Assembly: GCA_032717465.1 (NCBI GenBank)
Contig: CM064653.1
Coordinates: forward strand, 38,679,555-38,743,554
Length of the DNA stretch: 64,000 nt
Source: Coenobita brevimanus
Taxonomy: Eukaryota; Arthropoda; Malacostraca; Decapoda; Coenobitidae
Direction of reading: 5' to 3'
The notes below the pieces were generated by a model. That model did no database searches. It had not been told where the DNA came from and saw nothing but the letters and a program-made list of their open reading frames with translations. How positions within the stretch are numbered: position 1 is the stretch's first letter; each line of letters opens with the position of its first letter. Below are positions 57,480 through 64,000 of the stretch, piece by piece. A program made the position numbers and the translations under genes.

Positions 57480-57575
57480 TTCCCTCAGTCATTACCGCCA
57501 GACCCACACTGACAGCACCAACGACAGCCAACAAGAGAGGAGGGGGGATTGCCTTACTCTCCCATTTTTCACATC

Positions 57576-57631
<56 letters not shown>

Positions 57632-57780
57632 CTCTCCCTCCCTCTTTCCCTCTCTCCCTCCCTCTCTCTCTCTCTCATTACCGCCAGACACACTGACTGT
57701 AAACATCGGGGTACCTTACTCTGAATCTCAGTTTTCACGCATCCCCCCCTCTCTCTCTCTCTCTCTCTCTCACTCTCTCA
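57480..57780. repeat. Duplicated ATTACCGCCAGAC segment with (CT)n
   Basis: CAGTCATTACCGCCAGACCC (57486 region) and CTCATTACCGCCAGACAC (57675 region) each lead into GCCTTACTCT/ACCTTACTCT, TTTTCAC and a (CT)n run, so a unit of about 190 bp is repeated twice. Confidence 0.7.
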
Positions 57781-58335
57781 AATACAGGTAGAAATAAATA
57801 CAACACCTAAAAAGATAAATAAAAGTAAATTTCTTATCACCCCCTCCAACTGTAGGGACCCGAGGCTAGGCTAACTCGATCCAATACATCTACAGGAGGG
57901 GGTACAACCTCGTCCAGATAACGCCCCTTATATAGTCAATTTCCTTTCATCTGACGGTACTGGGCCACTCACAACATACTAAGTCGTGGTTTTATGACGT
58001 TTAATAAACCTTACTCATGATATTGCTACGGATCTCCTTGGTTACTATTCAACCTAACCATTCTGATTATAACGGCCATCAACTGAACTGAACGTGATAA
58101 GAGATATTTGTCAAGTTAAAGTAAACGCACTAGAGTATTACACGGACGAAAAACCTTGTCATTCACCTCTACGAGTCTCAAATCAGCGCGTAAGGCAAGG
58201 TGGTCACTCGCACCGGCGCATTCCAACCACTACACCACCTGCCGTCTCTTTACACCCTGCCAGTGGTTTTCTCTGCCCCCCACCACCAAGCGCATTCTGC
58301 CAACATTCAGTCTCTCAACCATTTTAAACACTTCT
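57781..58335. other. Unassigned DNA
   Basis: Non-repetitive; no gene recognised. Confidence 0.35.
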
Positions 58336-58341
58336 GATGCA

Positions 58342-58401
<60 letters not shown>
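58342..58401. repeat. (CT)n microsatellite
   Basis: About 60 bp of CT. Confidence 0.96.
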
Positions 58402-58404
<3 letters not shown>

Positions 58405-58429
58405 CTTCCATTCGTTGATGCCCCCTTAT

Positions 58430-58433
<4 letters not shown>

Positions 58434-58495
<62 letters not shown>

Positions 58496-58593
58496 TCTTC
58501 CGCTCTCGTTGCTTCCCCCCGCGAATTCACACACACACACAGACACACACACATACACACACACAAATTCTGCTTTCGTTGCCTCTCCCCCGA

Positions 58594-58641
<48 letters not shown>

Positions 58642-58669
58642 TCTTCCGCTTTCGTTGCCTCTCCCCCGA

Positions 58670-58729
<60 letters not shown>

Positions 58730-58778
58730 ACACACACACAAAACACAAATTCTTCCGCTTTCGTTGCTTCTCCCGCGA

Positions 58779-58813
<35 letters not shown>

Positions 58814-58841
58814 TTCTTCCGCTTTCGTTACTCACCCCCGA

Positions 58842-58900
<59 letters not shown>

Positions 58901-58929
58901 TTCTTCCGCTTTCGTTGCCTCTCCCCCGA

Positions 58930-58978
<49 letters not shown>
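58434..58978. repeat. Compound minisatellite: (AC)n alternating with a conserved 33-bp spacer
   Basis: (AC)n blocks of 20-60 bp are separated by six copies of the spacer TTCTTCCGCTTTCGTTGCCT plus CTCCCCCGAATA, at about 58494, 58566, 58650, 58749, 58813 and 58900. The spacers are more alike than expected if each arose alone, while the (AC)n lengths vary. (CT)n closes the array at 58975-59025. Confidence 0.92.
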
Positions 58979-59027
<49 letters not shown>

Positions 59028-59314
59028 GCCAAATCTACCGTCCTTAACCTTGCGCTACATCTTCACTTCCGGGGGGGGTCTCACCTAAACTCAATTATAA
59101 TAATAACAATAATAATAATAATAATAACGATGATGATGATAAAAAGTCTAGCAGAAGCATAGAAGGCGTTTTTGAGACTGCCTGTAACCCCATCCCTACG
59201 AGAGGACATTTGATATTTGCAATTTTCTAGCGGTCGGGAGAATACACAAAAAGGAAGACATCGGAGTGAATGGGTGAAATATCTCTTTCCCGTCTAAGCG
59301 TATCTATTAGAATC

Positions 59315-59448
<134 letters not shown>

Positions 59449-59509
59449 CACGCCCCGTCCTTCCCAAGATTCAGTACCCAGTCAACCATCTCTTCCCCCC
59501 TCCCCCCCT

Positions 59510-59930
59510 CCCTCCCCCCCCCTCTCTCTCTCTCTCTCTCTCTTTCTCTGCCACCCGTGTTTGGCGAGGGCGGGGCGGGGCAGGGTGGGGGGCCAGAGAC
59601 CCTGGTGGCTCCACTCACTGTCAAAACAATCACCTCGCAACCTGACACCAGCCCACACTCTCACTTTCACTCTCATGCACTCACTCTACCCCCTCCCTCT
59701 CTCGCATTCATTCCCCTTTATGCACTCTACTCGCACTGGTTTTCTCTCACGCACTCAACTCTCACATTCACTCACGCACTCACTCAACTCTCACATTCAC
59801 TCACGCAATCACTCAACTCTCATTTCCATTCAATGTCACTCTCGATACTTCAACACATTTTTCCACACTTACTCAGCTCTCACTTCCATCCATTCTCATA
59901 TTCACTTTCAATTTAACTCACTCTAATGGC
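59510..59930. repeat. C/T tract and degenerate CACTCACGCACTCACTCAAC repeat
   Basis: (CT)n at 59521-59542, then from about 59740 three units near 28 bp of CTCACGCACTCACTCAACTC type. No gene. Confidence 0.7.
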
Positions 59931-60027
59931 ACTTTCACTCAATCCAATCTTTCCTCATTCTCTCCACCGCTTTTTTTTTTTTCCAGTCTTCCTCATATAC
60001 ACTCACTCGTCTCACCTTCACACTCGT

Positions 60028-60325
60028 TATGTGGATATGCCAGAAAGCATTAGGAGAAATACTTCTGGATGTTCTGGCCATGTGGAGAGGAAGGAGAATG
60101 ATAAACTGACTAGAAGTATATTTGAGTAAGCTAAAGAGGGGAGAGGGAGGAGGGGGAGACCGAGGATGAGATGAAGGGATGAAGTGCAGAGGTATATGAG
60201 AGAATGATGTGTGACATGGAGAGAAGGCAGCTTGTTGGAAGAGGACAAGTTGACATGGAGGAGATTTAATTGCGGCTTCCCCTTGCGCGATCAAGCTGTC
60301 TGGCGAAAGGTAGACAGACTGACTG
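60028..60325 (+). pseudogene. RTE-type LINE 3' fragment
   Basis: Translates (with stops) as VDMPESIRRNTSGCSGHVER, then DKLTRSIFE and GRGRRGRPRMR, matching the C-terminal VDVVEKIRRN, RWFGHVER and GRGRGRPRMR of the RTE at 48701. Beyond that, RDEVQRYMR matches RDGVERYMR. It ends at a (GACT)n-like tail (60309-60325). It is a short, 5'-truncated, decayed relative in the opposite orientation. Confidence 0.8.
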
Positions 60326-60339
60326 ATTTCATGCACCTT

Positions 60340-60744
60340 TAACACATTCAACTTTCTCTCCTCTCATTCTAACTCACTGCCATCACTAAACTCAATTTCA
60401 CTTATCTCTCTATACCCTCATTTTCTCTTACGAAGCATATCCATTCTCTCTCTCTCTCTCTCTCTCTCCCTTACACTATCCCACATTCACTCACCTTCTC
60501 CCAACTTCCTTCACTCCTCTCACTCACTCTTTGCTTTTTTTAACTTCCCCTAATAATATTCCTACTCTCATCTCGCTCTTGCCATTCTCGTTCGCACTCT
60601 TTTCACTTTCCCTTGATTCTCAGTACTCTCTTGTCACTGCTCTCTCTCACTCACTCTAACTCTTCTCATACTCTCCCTAGTCTTTTCTCACCTCTATCCC
60701 TCCACCGTCCTACTTTCTTTATTCTTACACTCTTCTCACCATCA
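60340..60744. other. C/T-rich unassigned DNA
   Basis: Contains (CT)n at about 60448-60468 and many CACTC motifs. No gene. Confidence 0.5.
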
Positions 60745-61165
60745 TATATCTGCCTCATCTGCATATCTGCCTTCACCACACACCTGCCTCACCTACACCC
60801 ACACACCTGCCTCACCTACACCTACACACCTGCCTCACCAACACTCACATACCTGCCTCACCAACACCCACATACCTACCTCACCAGCAGCCACATACCT
60901 GCCTCACCCGCACCCACACACCTGCCTCACCCACACCCGCACACCTACCTCACCCACACCCGTACACCTGCATCACCCACACCCACACCCGCACACCTGC
61001 CTCATCCACACCCACACCTACACACCTGCCTCACCCACACCCACACCCGCTTCACCCACACCCGCACACCCGCCTCACCCACACCCACACACCTGCCTCA
61101 CCCACACCCACATACCTGCCTCACCCACACCCACATACCTGCCTCACCCACACCCACACACCTGC
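60745..61165. repeat. 23-bp minisatellite, about 17 copies
   Basis: Unit ACCTGCCTCACCCACACCCA plus CAT (23 bp), with CAC/CGC variants and some units lengthened by a duplicated CCCACA. Pro/Thr/His-rich frames are artefacts. Confidence 0.94.
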
Positions 61166-61179
61166 CACAACTCAAGCCA

Positions 61180-61874
61180 AGTTAATGTTTGCTCAACTCC
61201 CAATATCTCTCCTCCATGCACCTCCTCCGTCTCCTCCCGCATCTCTCTCTCTCTCTCTCTCTCTTCCTCTTGCTCCATCTCCCCTCGTATATGTATTCTC
61301 TTTCTCTTGTTCTTTACTTTCAAGCGTTTGGCCTCCTTCATCTTCTCTATTTTTCTTCTATAAATTTCATCCTTTTTTTTTTTTTTTTAACTCCCAATCG
61401 TTACTCCTGTTCTTACTTTTTTTATTCATTCTATCTTTCTTCTCCTTTCCTTTTTTCTTTCCTATAAACTATAAGCCACCCCTCATTTGTCTTCCGCTTT
61501 ACCTTTCCGTTCCTTTATTTTCAGTGACAATTCTTCGCCCCCAGTCCCCTCTTTCTTCCTCATCTTCTTTCTTTTACTTTACTTTTTTCCCTCTCTCTTC
61601 CAATTCCCCTACTTTACTACTCCTTGCCCTTCTCTCCTCTTCCTCATTTCTTCTTCCCCATTTACTGTTATCCTTCTAAATATTTCCCTTTTTCCTCCAA
61701 AATTACGTCTATTTTCTTCCTCGGCCTGATTTTTTTATCCCCTCCTCTCTTGACCATCTTCCTCTGCTATTTCCTTTTTCCATCACCCTGCTTTTATCTC
61801 CATTAAAGCCCTTCCCTTCCCATTCCCAACGTTATTCTCCTTTTCAAATCTTCCTTCCTTGTTTTCCTACTTTT

Positions 61875-61926
<52 letters not shown>

Positions 61927-61975
61927 CTATCTCTCTCTCTCTCTCTCTCCCAAACTACAAAAGCCTCCCATCCAA
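61180..61975. repeat. Polypyrimidine tract 9
   Basis: T/C-rich with (CT)n at about 61243-61263 and 61878-61908 and (ATCT)n at about 61908-61932. Confidence 0.87.
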
Positions 61976-61979
61976 TCAC

Positions 61980-62154
61980 CTACACATACGAAGAGAGTGG
62001 GGGAGGGGAGGAGAGGGGAGGGAAGAATGAGGGGAGGGGAGAATGAGGGGAGATGGAGGGGGAGGGGAACACATGCCATCCAGGTTAATAAAACGTTGTG
62101 ATGGGGATGGTAGATAAAGGAGTGAAGGTCGATAAAAGAGTGGCGTATAAAGAA

Positions 62155-62187
<33 letters not shown>

Positions 62188-62260
62188 CAGCGATAGTATC
62201 TGCTTCCTGTAATAATCACTATATTAAGATACGGTAATTATACACTACCAGTAAGAATAC
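61980..62260. repeat. G/A-rich segment and (AAT)n
   Basis: Short polypurine stretch (61990-62070), then (AAT)n at 62155-62185. Confidence 0.85.
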
Positions 62261-62310
62261 TATCCTACGGTACTAATAAGTTCCTCCTGTTCCTGCTACA
62301 ACAAAAACTA

Positions 62311-62313
62311 ATG

Positions 62314-62359
<46 letters not shown>

Positions 62360-62385
62360 TAACAATAATATCAATAATAATAAAG
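62311..62385. repeat. (AAT)n microsatellite
   Basis: (AAT)n at 62313-62356 with imperfect continuation. Ile- or Leu-rich frames are artefacts. Confidence 0.95.
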
Positions 62386-62586
62386 TTAAACCGGCTGTTT
62401 TACCACCGGACAGTTTGTTTACTTCAGTTCCCTTATTATTTACTCTTCTCTCACCTTTCCCACTGCCACCCCCTTCCACTCTTATTCGTTCTTTCTCTTC
62501 CCTTTCCAGTGTTCCTCCAGCAGTCATCCCGACTAAGTTTCGCCCTTATCTATCCATCCACCTTCCTATCTAAAAAGATTATATGG

Positions 62587-62587
<1 letters not shown>

Positions 62588-62658
<71 letters not shown>

Positions 62659-62715
62659 ACAATGTATATAGATAGATAGATATATAGACAGATAGACAGA
62701 TAGATAGATAGATAT
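62588..62715. repeat. (AC)n and (ATAG)n microsatellites
   Basis: (AC)n at 62589-62660 and (ATAG)n with CAGA interruptions at about 62668-62713. Confidence 0.95.
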
Positions 62716-62929
62716 ACCGTAAACATCTAACCAATCAGTTACGAAGACTAACTCAAGAAAAATTCGTCCCTTCAACCAACTAATCCTTTATTTGTCTATT
62801 TACTTATCTATCTATTAATCTATTCATCTGTCTATCCTCCAACACATACTGTATCTATCCATATCCAAATATCTACTGTATCTATCAACATGTAAAATAA
62901 CATGAAGGCAGTACAGCTAAGCAAGGTGA

Positions 62930-63640
62930 ACGTGCGAATGCGTGGAGGGAGGACGGAGGGAGAGAGTGGAGGGGATGCTGGAGAAGTGTAGGTGTTAACT
63001 AAGAAGAAGGAAGGGAAAAGAAAGACTGGGGGGAGGTAAGAGAGGAGAGAGTTGCAGGAGGGGTAAGAGATGTTAAATAGGGCAGGGAGGGGAGAGTATA
63101 TGGGGAGGGGGTGAAGTAAGAGAGGAGGAAGTTACAGGGAGGGGTGGGGGGTGTTATGTACAGGAGGGGTGGGGGAGTGTACAAGAGGGAAGTAAAGATG
63201 AACACTGGTGGAGGGAAGCAAGGTTTTAAGTAGGGGAAGGGAGGGATGTAAAGAAGGGGGGCGGGGAGTATAGGATAAGAGGGAGTCTATGGAGATGTGT
63301 GGAGGATGTTAAAGCTAAGACGTGTTGAGGTGGTGGAAGTGACGATGGAAGTGTGATGCGGGAAACGAAATGGTGGTGGCGAGGAAGGGTGACAGAGCAG
63401 GTAACAAGGGCGGGGGACAGGTGGGGATGAGAAGGGGGGAGGAGTGTTACAGGTGAATATATGTTAATGAGGTGAGGGTGAGGGTGAGTGACACTGGGGA
63501 GGGGGGGGGGTGATAAATCAGGTAGCAAAAGGAGAAAAAGGGAAAAGGAGAGGGAAGAGTAATGGAAGGAGGGGATAGGGGTGTCTGGAGTGGAAAGTGA
63601 AAGAGAGCACTAGGGGAATAAATGGTGATGAAGAAGAATA
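62930..63640. repeat. Polypurine tract with internal repeats
   Basis: G/A-rich. The block GTAAGAGAGGAGGAAGTTAC and GGAGGGGTGGGGGGTGTTA recurs in diverged form between 63035 and 63190. No gene. Confidence 0.85.
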
Positions 63641-63724
63641 GAAGCAGTAATAGTGAGGGGGCAGAGGAGTTGGATTCTGATGGAACCCAGAGAGATGAGG
63701 GTAGGTGTGATGTTGAGAAGTATA

Positions 63725-63925
63725 TGATCATCACCACATCATCATTGTCATCAGCTTTTTTTCTTAGCGCAGCAGTCACCATCATCATCTTGAAGCATGA
63801 AGCTGTACTTTAAACAGGAAAATTCATCCTACACATTCCCATTATGCCGGAAATCGAACCCGGGACTCCCAGGTGAGAGCCAGGCAGCAAACCACTACAC
63901 CACGACCAGTAAAAGTTATCTCACA
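63725..63925 (-). mobile_element. tRNA-like SINE head or tRNA pseudogene
   Basis: Minus strand from about 63908: TGGTGTAGTGGTTTGCTGCC, loop CTCTCAC, then GGGTTCGATTTCCGG at about 63844-63858. A-box-like and B-box-like (GGTTCGATTT) sequences, a wobble-paired anticodon stem and a CTC anticodon resemble tRNA-Glu. The flanks do not form a 7-bp acceptor stem, so a working tRNA gene is unlikely. The sequence continues with an A-rich patch and ATG repeats, as a short SINE might. Only one copy is in the window. Confidence 0.55.
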
Positions 63926-64000
63926 TTATCACAGTCTTGTAACCAATGTGTCTCCGCCCCTACTGTGGGCCTGAAGAGGATGAGACAACCCCCTGGCACT

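Overview
The window reads as repeat-rich intergenic DNA from an animal nuclear genome, most likely an arthropod and plausibly a decapod crustacean. I see a piece of arthropod-like 28S rRNA, RTE-type and CR1/L2-type LINEs, tRNA-derived SINEs, and an extreme load of dinucleotide microsatellites and kilobase-long polypyrimidine/polypurine tracts. The decapod assignment is an inference from this texture, not a match I could run. I find no host protein-coding gene. Nearly all long open frames are translations of simple repeats (Val-Cys, Thr-His, Ser-Leu-Pro or Arg-Glu-Gly rich).

Layout. 1-6032: microsatellites, a 17-bp minisatellite, a full-length tRNA-derived SINE inside an (AC)n run, a long pyrimidine tract, a GAT/GAC array and a 34-bp minisatellite. 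6033-10186: a complete LTR element on the minus strand with two apparently identical 647-bp LTRs, a 4-bp target duplication and a tRNA-type primer site, but no gag or pol; its interior carries a 123-bp tandem array. 10187-18500: pyrimidine and purine tracts of opposite polarity. 18500-37250: lower-complexity-free DNA strewn with degenerate copies of one palindromic, TTAA-ended, MITE-like family, plus a 27-bp minisatellite and other dispersed repeats. 37280-44760: mostly purine-rich, with a repeat of roughly 0.2-0.5 kb period. 45600-47205: 32-bp and 23-bp minisatellites. 47440-52600: a nested retrotransposon locus. 53300-64000: pyrimidine tracts, two more TTAA palindromes, a compound (AC)n minisatellite, a head-to-head (AC)n/(GT)n palindrome, a decayed RTE fragment, a 23-bp minisatellite and a tRNA-like SINE head at the right edge.

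The most informative locus is 47440-52600. An old plus-strand CR1/L2-type LINE is split by a minus-strand RTE-type LINE carrying endonuclease and reverse transcriptase. The RTE is joined at its 5' end to a sense-oriented fragment of 28S rRNA. The whole 3.74-kb block is bounded by a 7-bp direct repeat, CGGAAGT, and removing the block plus one repeat copy restores a continuous reading of the older LINE. This is what template switching from LINE RNA to 28S rRNA during target-primed reverse transcription would leave.

The other notable systems are the LTR element without coding capacity and the palindromic family, whose TTAA ends and C-rich termini suggest a piggyBac-like MITE. Nothing here looks like an operon, a CRISPR locus or a prokaryotic element.
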